Shown: piece by piece, positions 16,534 through 24,553 of the stretch | Layout of the letters: the number at the start of each line of letters is the position of its first letter | Position numbering within the stretch: position 1 is the first letter of the stretch | IMG/VR virus record: IMGVR_UViG_3300001847_000838 | Span: 1-64,000 of that record | Strand: one strand, 5' to 3' | Length of the DNA: 64,000 nucleotides | Origin: a virus | Made by a program: the position numbers and the translations under genes | Notes under the pieces: generated by a model | Seen by the model: the letters and a program-made list of their open reading frames with translations, nothing else | What the model was told of the DNA's origin: nothing | The model's database searches: none

Positions 16534-17537
16534 TGAGTAAGCTATTATCAATGCTCGCTTTTGTCCTTGCCTTAACGGTATCTACCGCTATGGCAGGCGA
16601 TGGAGCAAAAAACAACACAAATAGTTCTGAGCAAGAACTAACGCTATCTAAAGACAACACAGTGATTTTATCGGATGTTATTGACGATCTGTCGGTAGCT
16701 AAGGTAGTTTCACAAGCCCGACAACTTGATGCCAGCTTAAAAAGTGGATATCCTATTGTTTTGGTGCTCAATACACCAGGTGGAAGCATTCAATCTGGAA
16801 TTGAAATGTTTGAGGCGCTTAAGGCTCTTAATCGACCAGTAAAAACGCTCACTATCTTTGCTGCATCTATGGGCTTTCAGACCGTGCAGCATTTAGGTGA
16901 GCGAAATATCCTAAATTACGGAGTGCTAATGAGCCATAAAGCTTATGGCGGTTTTCAGGGAGAGTTTGCAGATGGGCTTTCTCAGCTAGATAGCCGATAT
17001 GGATTTTGGCTTCGTCGGTTAAAAGCTATGGATGAGCAAACTGTTAGGCGCACAAATGGCAAACAAACGCTTCAATCTTATCGTAACTCTTACCAGAATG
17101 AACTCTGGCTAAACGGCCAAGAAGCTGTAGATAGCGGCTATGCTGACAAGGTTGTTAGCGCTCGCTGTGATTCTTCTTTAAACGGTACCAGAACTCAGGA
17201 CGTAAGCTTTTTTGGGATGACAATCCGACTTTCTTTTAGTGAGTGCCCATTGATTACGGCTCCGCTTGAAGTCGCAGTTCTTGTTCACACAAACGTTGGA
17301 GCCTTGCCGTTAAATGAATTCCTTCAAAAAGGTGGACTAATGCAAACAGATTGTCCTCCTTCTGATTCATCATATTCCTATTCTACTTTTGGGCCTCCAG
17401 TACCAGATACAAAAAAACAAGTTGTATGTGCACTGGATAAAGCTTTGACAGTAGAAAAGGTCCAACAAGAAAAAGACAAGCTAATGTTAAAATACTCTAT
17501 CAATGGTCGCAAGTCTGAAATATTAGTTAAACCATAA
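16533..17537 (+). CDS. Exported ClpP-like serine protease
   Basis: 334 residues. Residues 1-21 form a typical Sec signal peptide (hydrophobic core LLSMLAFVLALTV, cleavage after AMA). The ClpP/crotonase fold follows: LNTPGGSIQSG, nucleophile S112 in FAASMG, H135 in LMSHKAYG, and ELWLNGQEAVDSGYADKV, where Glu (about 190) sits at the position of ClpP's catalytic Asp. It resembles periplasmic ClpP-like proteins of the COG3904 type. Four Cys occur in the mature C-terminal part, compatible with disulfides outside the cytoplasm. Its ATG overlaps the previous stop (TAATG). The substrate is unknown; envelope remodelling or exclusion are inferences. Confidence 0.78.
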   Translation: MSKLLSMLAFVLALTVSTAMAGDGAKNNTNSSEQELTLSKDNTVILSDVIDDLSVAKVVSQARQLDASLKSGYPIVLVLNTPGGSIQSGIEMFEALKALNRPVKTLTIFAASMGFQTVQHLGERNILNYGVLMSHKAYGGFQGEFADGLSQLDSRYGFWLRRLKAMDEQTVRRTNGKQTLQSYRNSYQNELWLNGQEAVDSGYADKVVSARCDSSLNGTRTQDVSFFGMTIRLSFSECPLITAPLEVAVLVHTNVGALPLNEFLQKGGLMQTDCPPSDSSYSYSTFGPPVPDTKKQVVCALDKALTVEKVQQEKDKLMLKYSINGRKSEILVKP

Positions 17538-17547
17538 AGGATAGGCC

Positions 17548-17808
17548 ATGCCAATGATCAGGTACAAATGTTCTGATGATAAGTGTGGCCATTCTTTTGC
17601 CAAGCTATATAGAAAGGGCACGGATGCTCTTTCAGAGCTTGGTTGCGATAGGTGTAAGGGGAAGGCTAAGCGTATGCTTTCTTCTCCTGCATCTGCATCA
17701 AAGATAACTATTGACAATGGGCTACAGGCTAGGGCAGTAGAGACGTACCCCGATATAGAAGAAGTGATGTCAGAAAGGGCCAGAAAACCTTATGATAGAG
17801 GTGATTAA
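17548..17808 (+). CDS. FmdB-like zinc-ribbon small protein
   Basis: 86 residues. It starts MPMIRYKCSDDKCGHSF and continues with GCDRCKGKAKRM: two Cys pairs in the spacing of FmdB/putative regulatory zinc-ribbon proteins, with the typical MP-Y-C-C opening. The C-terminal half is a polar tail. Function of such proteins in phages is unknown. The stop overlaps the start of the SbcC-like gene (TAATG), so production is coupled to the nuclease complex. Confidence 0.7.
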   Translation: MPMIRYKCSDDKCGHSFAKLYRKGTDALSELGCDRCKGKAKRMLSSPASASKITIDNGLQARAVETYPDIEEVMSERARKPYDRGD

Positions 17809-19913
17809 TGTTTAAAATCCTCAAGATACGGTTCTCAAACTTTGGTAGATTTGTAGGAGATCACGAAGTCGATTTCTCTGAAAAATCTAACATAATGCAA
17901 GTAGATGCTATTAACAAAAACACTGGTGGCTCATCCGGATCAGGAAAGACTACAATTTTTTTGGCTTTAGAATACGTGCTAGGTATAAACGATATACCGG
18001 CAACAGCTCTACAGAGCAGGCTGACAAAAGACCCTATGTCCGCTTCTGTGACCGCTTTAATTGGTCAAGAAATATATGAAATTACTAGAAATATAAAGAA
18101 AGGTTTGTCTATAGTATCTGCTTTAAAGTCCGTTTCGGGAAGTAGTTCAATAGCAGAAGATGAACTTCGATCTTTAATAGGGATACCGATAAAGCTATTG
18201 AGGCCATTGATCCATAAACGCCAAAATGAAGGCGGATTCTTTTTATCTAAAACTCCATCAAAGATGCATTCTTTTTTGATGGACTGCTTAGATATGAAGG
18301 ACTATGAGGCCAAAATTAAAAAAGCCGAGTTAGATGAAAATACAGTAGAAGAAACTATAAAAGTTTTAGATTTTGCAATACAAGAAAAAAAACAAGATCT
18401 AATAAGCGCTCAAGCTGTTTTGGGGTCGTTATTAGAGCCTCAAAAAACTATAGAACCAAGCGTAATTTTTGATATAGAAAGTAAGCTAAAAAAAACAGCG
18501 GACTTAGTAAGATCAGAAACTGAAAAGCATTCTATAGAACTATCTAAGATACTTAAACCCGAAGCTCCTGACATTAAAGATAATGAAGATATTTTGTCTA
18601 AAATTAAAGCACAAGAGCTATCAATAACTGAACTTGAACTCTTTATAAAAAGTTCTGAAGATAAAGAGCTATCTTTAAAATTGGACAGGCAAAAGCGTTC
18701 AGTGAGCTTACAGAAAGATCTATCTTTAGCAAAATCTCAAGTAATATCGCTTAAGGCGGCGGCCAAAAACATGGCGGATCAACAAAGAGAATTTGATGCT
18801 ATCAAAAAAGAAATTGAGCATGCAAAAGGAGAATCTTGCCCTACCTGTAGACAAAAACTTCAAGGTGGCAATATGCAGGAAATACTTAGCAGATTAGCTG
18901 ATAGAGCTAAAAGAATATATGTTTCAATACAAGAATCCAGCGCTGCCATCGCTGACCTTCCTTCTTGGGAAAGCAAGATTTTAACCGCAGAAGACCAAAT
19001 AAAGAGTTTAAATTTAGAAATGATACAAGTTAATCCTGAGATAGATAGTGCAAAAAAAGCTATATCGTTAACGAGAACAGGACTTGCCGCTCTTTTTGTA
19101 GAAAAAGATCGATATCGCAATTCTCAGTTGCAAGCTTACAAAGAAACCCTAAAAAGCTATGAGTCTACAATTAGTGCGCTGTCTTCTGAGCATACTTCTA
19201 AGATGGTGTTGCTCAATGGAAGCTTAAGGGCATATGAGATGGCACTTTCTGATGCTAAGATGCGCCTACAAAAAGAATCTTTAGATTTAGAAAGATATCA
19301 AGCAGATATGATTAGATGGAACAAGTCAATATCTCAGATATCCCTACGGTTAGACTCTTTAGAAAAAGAACGTGAAGATGCAAAAAGAAAATTAATAGTA
19401 ACCAAAGAAGCTGTAAGGTTTGTTAAAAGTTATAGCAATCAATTGTTTCAAGATTCTTTATCTATGGTAGCAGAAAATGCCACCAAAATATTGTCTAGAG
19501 TACCAAATACTAGCACTGCAACTATAATGTTTGATTCATCTAGAACTACTCAGTCTGGAACTATAAAAGAAGAAGTGGTACCAGTCCTCTCTATTGATGG
19601 GGAAGTTGGTATTCCGGTAGATTCATTGTCTGGTGGAGAGCGTGCAGCAGTAGATCTTGCTGTAGACTTAGCGGTTATAGATATGATAGAATCTAGAACC
19701 GGAAAAGGCATAGATCTATTTGCTTTGGATGAACCATTTGACGGATTAGATTCTGTATGCAAAGAAAACTGCTTAGAAGTACTAAAGAATCATATGTCTG
19801 ACAGAAAAATAATTATAGTTGATCATTCCAACGAAACAAAGCAAATGGTTTCTGATAAGATAGTCGTAATAAGAGAAGGTAACGTTAGCAGTATAGGAAA
19901 GGCGCAACAATGA
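17808..19913 (+). CDS. SbcC / gp46-like recombination ATPase
   Basis: 701 residues with the Rad50/SbcC architecture. N-terminal lobe with Walker A GGSSGSGKTT (residues 40-49), a long coiled coil, a zinc hook CPTC near residue 344, the returning coiled coil, then signature motif LSGGERAAVDLA (about 607-618) and Walker B IDLFALDEPFDGLD followed by IIIVDHSNE. It partners the SbcD-like protein at 14560-15528. The intervening four genes separate what is usually an adjacent pair. Start ATG overlaps the zinc-ribbon gene stop; GAGG lies upstream. Confidence 0.9.
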   Translation: MFKILKIRFSNFGRFVGDHEVDFSEKSNIMQVDAINKNTGGSSGSGKTTIFLALEYVLGINDIPATALQSRLTKDPMSASVTALIGQEIYEITRNIKKGLSIVSALKSVSGSSSIAEDELRSLIGIPIKLLRPLIHKRQNEGGFFLSKTPSKMHSFLMDCLDMKDYEAKIKKAELDENTVEETIKVLDFAIQEKKQDLISAQAVLGSLLEPQKTIEPSVIFDIESKLKKTADLVRSETEKHSIELSKILKPEAPDIKDNEDILSKIKAQELSITELELFIKSSEDKELSLKLDRQKRSVSLQKDLSLAKSQVISLKAAAKNMADQQREFDAIKKEIEHAKGESCPTCRQKLQGGNMQEILSRLADRAKRIYVSIQESSAAIADLPSWESKILTAEDQIKSLNLEMIQVNPEIDSAKKAISLTRTGLAALFVEKDRYRNSQLQAYKETLKSYESTISALSSEHTSKMVLLNGSLRAYEMALSDAKMRLQKESLDLERYQADMIRWNKSISQISLRLDSLEKEREDAKRKLIVTKEAVRFVKSYSNQLFQDSLSMVAENATKILSRVPNTSTATIMFDSSRTTQSGTIKEEVVPVLSIDGEVGIPVDSLSGGERAAVDLAVDLAVIDMIESRTGKGIDLFALDEPFDGLDSVCKENCLEVLKNHMSDRKIIIVDHSNETKQMVSDKIVVIREGNVSSIGKAQQ

Positions 19914-20242
19914 GATCCCTTCAAGATATAGAGGCAGATATTCACCTTTTCTTGTTAAAAGTAGATGAAATGAAATACAATGATCGCAAAAGCTTGCTTA
20001 TGGCTATGTTTCAAAAACATATATCTTTAAATGAATCTGAACTTGTACTATCAAAATACGATTTAGACACCATAGTAAACTCAGCGGCATCTATATATTC
20101 TAGCGCTTCGCTACCAACCAACATAAGCGGAAAATTTCTTTTACCAAACGAGGCCGTAAACCTTGCGTTGGTAGAATCAACTATAGAACTATTAAACAGT
20201 AAGGGAGCCATTAAAAGGCTTCCTAAATTTGATCGGAGGTAG
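19910..20242 (+). CDS. Hypothetical protein
   Basis: 110 residues, mainly helical, no recognised family. Start ATG overlaps the SbcC-like stop (ATGA), with GGAAAGG upstream. It ends with a basic segment (KRLPKFDRR). The next gene begins three bases later. Co-translation with SbcC suggests a linked role but nothing in the sequence tells what. Confidence 0.6.
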   Translation: MRSLQDIEADIHLFLLKVDEMKYNDRKSLLMAMFQKHISLNESELVLSKYDLDTIVNSAASIYSSASLPTNISGKFLLPNEAVNLALVESTIELLNSKGAIKRLPKFDRR

Positions 20243-20244
20243 TA

Positions 20245-20535
20245 ATGTCCAGTGAACTAGAACAGTCTAAGCTACGTAAAAAAATTCAAAAAGAATACCC
20301 AGATTTTGTTGAAGCCGTTAATGGCATGTCTGTTTTGCAGCTTGAAGCTCGATTGACCACAATGGCAAAACATCGAATAAAAACCAAACAAGCCAAAAAA
20401 GAGGACGAAAAGCTTAACGAGGTTGCTGCAATTAAAGCAGAGCTTGAGTCTCCTTATAATGATACCTTAAAAGCTCTTGATATTCAAAGTGAATATGTAG
20501 CTTTGCTAATAAAGGAAAAAGGTGGCCAAGCTTAA
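20245..20535 (+). CDS. Hypothetical charged helical protein
   Basis: 96 residues, no recognised family. Highly charged and predicted helical throughout (KLRKKIQKEYPDFVEAV, then a Lys/Glu-rich middle). GGAGG precedes the ATG. The 3' end overlaps the GTG start of the HNH gene by 14 bases. Confidence 0.6.
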   Translation: MSSELEQSKLRKKIQKEYPDFVEAVNGMSVLQLEARLTTMAKHRIKTKQAKKEDEKLNEVAAIKAELESPYNDTLKALDIQSEYVALLIKEKGGQA

Positions 20536-21151
20536 AAAAGAAGCTTCTTTATACGATGCAAATGGGCGCTGGATAGAGGAGCGAGGTCGAATAAAGGGAG
20601 CCATTAGACGCACGTTTCGTCTCTTTCCTCAGCTAAAGGAGGCGAAACAGCGTGCAAGAGTAGAGCTACCCCCTAAAATTCTTAAGGATGGATCCACAGG
20701 AAAGAAAAATCAAGTTAGATATAGGTGTGCAATTTGTCAGGATTTGTTTCCAGATAAATATACCCAAGTAGATCACATATCTCCAGTAGTCCCTCTTTAT
20801 ATGAAAGAAGGAGATATGTCTTATGATCTGATGGTAAAAAATATATGTTGTGGATTAGAAAATTTACAAGTTATATGTTCTACGCCAAAAAAAATAGCTA
20901 AGGATGGTAAACCTAGTTGTCACAACACAAAAACAAATGAGGAGAACTTTATACGAGATATATTGTCAGAAGAATGTAGGTCTGGTAAAGTCGATATGGG
21001 GGCTATACCTTTCAGAATCATAGAACTAAAAGAACAATACAAATCGTACCTTGCTGAAAAAGAAAAGTTACGGCTTGAAAAGCTAAAGCGAAAAGCGGAT
21101 AAAGAAGCAAAAAAGAAGAAAGCAAAGGAGAAAAATGAACCTGTCAAATGA
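20522..21151 (+). CDS. HNH endonuclease
   Basis: 209 residues from a GTG start with AAGG upstream. The HNH pattern is visible: Y-R-C-A-I-C, then T-Q-V-D-H-I-S-P, then LENLQVIC and S-C-H-N, i.e. two metal-binding Cys pairs framing the catalytic DH and N. The C-terminus is a long lysine-rich helix. It could be a resident nuclease of replication or packaging, or a free-standing homing endonuclease; it sits directly before and overlaps by 17 bases the ribonucleotide reductase gene, a classic neighbour for homing nucleases. Overlap with both neighbours argues for long residence. Confidence 0.75.
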   Translation: MAKLKKEASLYDANGRWIEERGRIKGAIRRTFRLFPQLKEAKQRARVELPPKILKDGSTGKKNQVRYRCAICQDLFPDKYTQVDHISPVVPLYMKEGDMSYDLMVKNICCGLENLQVICSTPKKIAKDGKPSCHNTKTNEENFIRDILSEECRSGKVDMGAIPFRIIELKEQYKSYLAEKEKLRLEKLKRKADKEAKKKKAKEKNEPVK

Positions 21152-22988
21152 ACTACTTAGCAGTGTAACAGCATTTCGTACTTATGCCAAATATATCCCC
21201 CATCTCCAACGAAGAGAGTCTTTAGAAGAAACCATCAACCGTTCCATGCAGATGGATCTTGAGATGTTTCCTAAGCTATCAAAAGAAATAGTAAAAGCTT
21301 ATGGCTATGTTCATGAGTTAAAAGTAATGCCATCAATGCGAAAGATGCAATTTGCTGGCGAAGCTATTAAAAAAAATCACGCTAGATCGTACAACTGTTC
21401 TTATTTAGTAGTAGATGATCCTAAAGCTTTTTCGGAAGCTCTGTTTCTTCTTTTGTCGGGTTCTGGTGTGGGATATTCAGTACAGGGAAAACATACAGGT
21501 AGACTACCAAAAATTCAACCCCCTAGAGAAGAAGGTATTTTTATTGTTCATGATTCTATTCAAGGGTGGTCTCAGGCTATAGAGGCACTTTCAAATGCTT
21601 ATTTTTATGGGCAAATTCGTCCAGTATTTGATCTATCTAGAATTAGGCCTAAAGGATCTTACTTAGTAACTACAGGAGCTAGGGCTCCTGGCCCTGAACC
21701 TCTTCGTGTTGCTTTGGGCCGTGTAGAGGATATTCTTAAAAAAGCAACGGGGAGAAAGCTTAAGCCTATTGAAGTGCATGACATTATGTGTATTATATCG
21801 GATAGCGTGCTTGCTGGCGGTATTCGCAGAGCTGCTTTGATAGCGCTTTTTGATCGCGATGATCAAGAAATGCTAACATGCAAACATGGCAACTGGTACG
21901 AAAAGTTTCCATGGAGAGCTAGAGCTAACAACAGCGCAATGCTCCTTAGAAGCTCTACTACTAAAGAAGAGTTTATGCACGTTTATAAAATGTGCGAACT
22001 CTCTGGCTCTGGAGAACCAGGTTTTTATTGGACAAATGATCTTGATTATGGCTGTAATCCATGCTGCGAAATTGGGCTTCGCCCATTTCAGTTTTGCAAT
22101 CTTACGACTATAAATATGACAACGGTAGCTAACGAAAAGGACTTTCTTAAACGGGCTCGAGCAGCCGCTGTATTGGGTACCTTACAGGCAGCCTATACAG
22201 ATTTCTCTTATGTTCGTCCTATTTGGCGTGATAATTCTGAAGCAGAAGCCCTATTAGGCGTTAGTATGACCGGTATTGCAGACGTATACCCTATGGTTAC
22301 CGATGAAATGCTTGTAAATGGCGCAAAAATGATCTTAGATACAAACAAAGAGATTGCAAAACGTATTGGTATCAACATTGCCGCCAGAACCACGTGTATT
22401 AAGCCAGAAGGTACGGCCAGCTGTGTAGTAATGTCTAGCAGTGGTATGCATGATAGGGAAGACCATTATTACATAAGGCGTATACGCATGAACTTAGATG
22501 ACTCTTTGTACAAATATCTACAAACAGTAATACCGGAACTTTGTGAGCCAGACTTCTATTCTTCAACTGGTGGGGTAGTATCTATTCCTATTGAATCTCC
22601 AAAGGAAGCTATTATTAGATCTCAAAGCTCTGCTCTTTCTATATTTGATAGAGCATTAAGATTTAATGAACTTTGGGTTGCAAAAGGGCATAGAGAAGGT
22701 GTAAACTCACACAATGTAAGTGTAACAGTAAACGTAAGAAGTGACGAATGGGACAAGCTCGGGGAATCCATGTGGAAAAATAGAAAAGGATATAACGGAG
22801 TAAGCTTGTTGCCTTATGATGGAGGAAATTATAAACAAAAGCCTTTTGAATCATGCAGCAAAGAAGATTTTGATAAGATGTCACAGCTTGTTAAAGAAAT
22901 AGATCTTCGTCAAGTTATAGAGCTAGATGATATGACAAACAGGTCAGAAATCATTGCGTGCGCTGGAGGCCTTTGTGAGATACCTTAA
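21135..22988 (+). CDS. Adenosylcobalamin-dependent ribonucleoside triphosphate reductase (class II)
   Basis: 617 residues, similar in plan to the monomeric RTPR of Lactobacillus leichmannii but shorter. Visible motifs: SYNCSYL (first redox Cys), GSGVGYSVQ, ANNSAM, C-N-P-C-C-E-I with the thiyl-radical Cys and general-base Glu, FQFCNLT (second redox Cys), and the C-terminal pair C-A-G-G-L-C-E that reloads the active site. It turns ribonucleotides into deoxynucleotides without oxygen or a small subunit, using vitamin B12 from the host or surroundings. AAAGGAG precedes the ATG. No thioredoxin or thymidylate synthase gene was recognised in this window. Confidence 0.88.
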   Translation: MNLSNELLSSVTAFRTYAKYIPHLQRRESLEETINRSMQMDLEMFPKLSKEIVKAYGYVHELKVMPSMRKMQFAGEAIKKNHARSYNCSYLVVDDPKAFSEALFLLLSGSGVGYSVQGKHTGRLPKIQPPREEGIFIVHDSIQGWSQAIEALSNAYFYGQIRPVFDLSRIRPKGSYLVTTGARAPGPEPLRVALGRVEDILKKATGRKLKPIEVHDIMCIISDSVLAGGIRRAALIALFDRDDQEMLTCKHGNWYEKFPWRARANNSAMLLRSSTTKEEFMHVYKMCELSGSGEPGFYWTNDLDYGCNPCCEIGLRPFQFCNLTTINMTTVANEKDFLKRARAAAVLGTLQAAYTDFSYVRPIWRDNSEAEALLGVSMTGIADVYPMVTDEMLVNGAKMILDTNKEIAKRIGINIAARTTCIKPEGTASCVVMSSSGMHDREDHYYIRRIRMNLDDSLYKYLQTVIPELCEPDFYSSTGGVVSIPIESPKEAIIRSQSSALSIFDRALRFNELWVAKGHREGVNSHNVSVTVNVRSDEWDKLGESMWKNRKGYNGVSLLPYDGGNYKQKPFESCSKEDFDKMSQLVKEIDLRQVIELDDMTNRSEIIACAGGLCEIP

Positions 22989-22997
22989 GGAGAAAAT

Positions 22998-23948
22998 ATG
23001 AACACCTTTGATGATCAACGGGAAGATTTTTGGTCAGAATCTGAAGATATTATGGATGAAGAGCAAGCTAGCGCTGTTCTTTCTGGATCATCCACCCTGT
23101 CTACTCCAATAAAAGAAGTTGAAGTAGCGCAAGATATCTTTCAAAAATCTTTATCAGAAGATGATGAGGAAGACCCTAATGCTGTACGCCAGATCATGAG
23201 CGACGCTAGACTTCGTCTTGAGCAAGGAAGGCTGTACGAAATGTTACTTGAACATAGTCTTTTTGGCGACGTTCAAGCTAACCCTCAGGCGGTTAAAAAT
23301 GTAGAAAAAGAGATTCGCAGATTTATTAGGGAAAGATTAGAGATTTTGCTAGGCCTTCGAGAAGACCCTAGACTAATTAAAGATTTTCAATCACAATCAG
23401 CAGGGCAGTTTACTCCTTTTGAGGTTGATTTTCTTAAAAAACTTATCTCAAAAACTACAGGAGGAATATCGCAGCAAGTTCATGCTCCACCTCCAGAACC
23501 GTCTGTATCGGGATCTATACGAAAAATAGGGGCACCTATATCTAAAGCTGTTTCTGTACCTAAAGCTAGCAAACCCTCCAACGTAAGAGTAGCTCCTCCC
23601 AAAAGAGCCCAGCCATCCGCACCCGCTCAGCCAGCTATGACGGTTAAAACCAAACAAGGTTTTATAGAAATTCCTGAAGAAGTTGAAGTCCCACTAGAAA
23701 AACCTGTAAGCAAGATGAAAAGATCTGAGCTTGAGGAACGCAACAGACGAATAGCAGAAAGGCAGGCTAGCAAAAAAGCACAAATTCCTTCTGATAGACT
23801 CCCTACGCCTTCTCCAGACCAAGCACAGGCAATGGTGGTGGCTTCAGTGATGGGGCGAATGCAGAACGGAAAGATGGCTAACGGAATGATGTTAGCTCCC
23901 TTGATAAATAAGATAGTAAATAACAATAATGAAGGAGAATCAGAATGA
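22998..23948 (+). CDS. Hypothetical protein with Pro/Lys-rich linker
   Basis: 316 residues. An acidic N-terminus (DEEQ, EDDEEDP) leads to a helical middle with RLEQGRLYEMLLEHSLFGD and EIRRFIRERLEILLGLRED, then a flexible Ala/Pro/Lys-rich linker (about residues 165-215) and a charged helix with R-E-R/K-K repeats. No family is recognised. AAGGAG precedes the ATG and the stop overlaps the next start (ATGA), so the two are a coupled pair. Confidence 0.6.
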   Translation: MNTFDDQREDFWSESEDIMDEEQASAVLSGSSTLSTPIKEVEVAQDIFQKSLSEDDEEDPNAVRQIMSDARLRLEQGRLYEMLLEHSLFGDVQANPQAVKNVEKEIRRFIRERLEILLGLREDPRLIKDFQSQSAGQFTPFEVDFLKKLISKTTGGISQQVHAPPPEPSVSGSIRKIGAPISKAVSVPKASKPSNVRVAPPKRAQPSAPAQPAMTVKTKQGFIEIPEEVEVPLEKPVSKMKRSELEERNRRIAERQASKKAQIPSDRLPTPSPDQAQAMVVASVMGRMQNGKMANGMMLAPLINKIVNNNNEGESE

Positions 23949-24541
23949 GTAATCTAAACAAAAATGACCAAAAGAAAAACCTAACTGCAGCTCAGCGGCT
24001 AGATGCGCTAGAGCAGGGCCTAGCTATGGTGGATAGCACTATAGGTGAGCTTTTTAATACTTTAGACAGAACAACTCGTGCTATCACGCTTCTTTCTAAA
24101 AAGCTTGAAGCTATTAAGCGTGCTGCAGACATAACTGACGATCAGATAGCTAAAATTCTTCAAGATATTGACATTGATGATCTTAAAAGTAGAGTAGATG
24201 ATTTGATCAACAAAAACATGCTCAAACCTTCTGAATTGATTGATATTGAAAAAACGTTGGTAGTAGCCAGAGAGCTTAACCGTAATACAAATGAAATCTC
24301 TAACTTACGCACTCAGTTTTTAACCTTTAACTTACCAGAAAATATAAAGATTTTGTTCTCCGGTAAAAAAGTTGGCGATATTGTTGACTTAGGAGAAAAT
24401 CGAAACCTTATAGAAATCCTTGAGATCTATGAAGTTTTGCTTCCAGAGCCCCCTAAAAATGATATTGAACAAGAATCAGTAGGACAAGAAGCGTCAGAGC
24501 AAACAAGCAAAGAAATTCAGCCAGCAGCTACCTCTGCATAA
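23945..24541 (+). CDS. Coiled-coil hypothetical protein
   Basis: 198 residues. Residues 15-115 form a predicted coiled coil with regular hydrophobic spacing (RLDALEQGLAMVDSTIGEL...), followed by a short folded part and a Gln/Glu/Ser-rich tail. No family recognised. The ATG overlaps the preceding stop and AAGGAG lies upstream. A partnership with the preceding protein is likely from coupling only. Confidence 0.6.
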   Translation: MSNLNKNDQKKNLTAAQRLDALEQGLAMVDSTIGELFNTLDRTTRAITLLSKKLEAIKRAADITDDQIAKILQDIDIDDLKSRVDDLINKNMLKPSELIDIEKTLVVARELNRNTNEISNLRTQFLTFNLPENIKILFSGKKVGDIVDLGENRNLIEILEIYEVLLPEPPKNDIEQESVGQEASEQTSKEIQPAATSA

Positions 24542-24553
24542 AAGAGAATTATT

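Noticed and set aside
21135-22988. Intein or intron in the ribonucleotide reductase
   Set aside because: All conserved motifs follow in one frame without an inserted block, and the protein is shorter, not longer, than the family norm.
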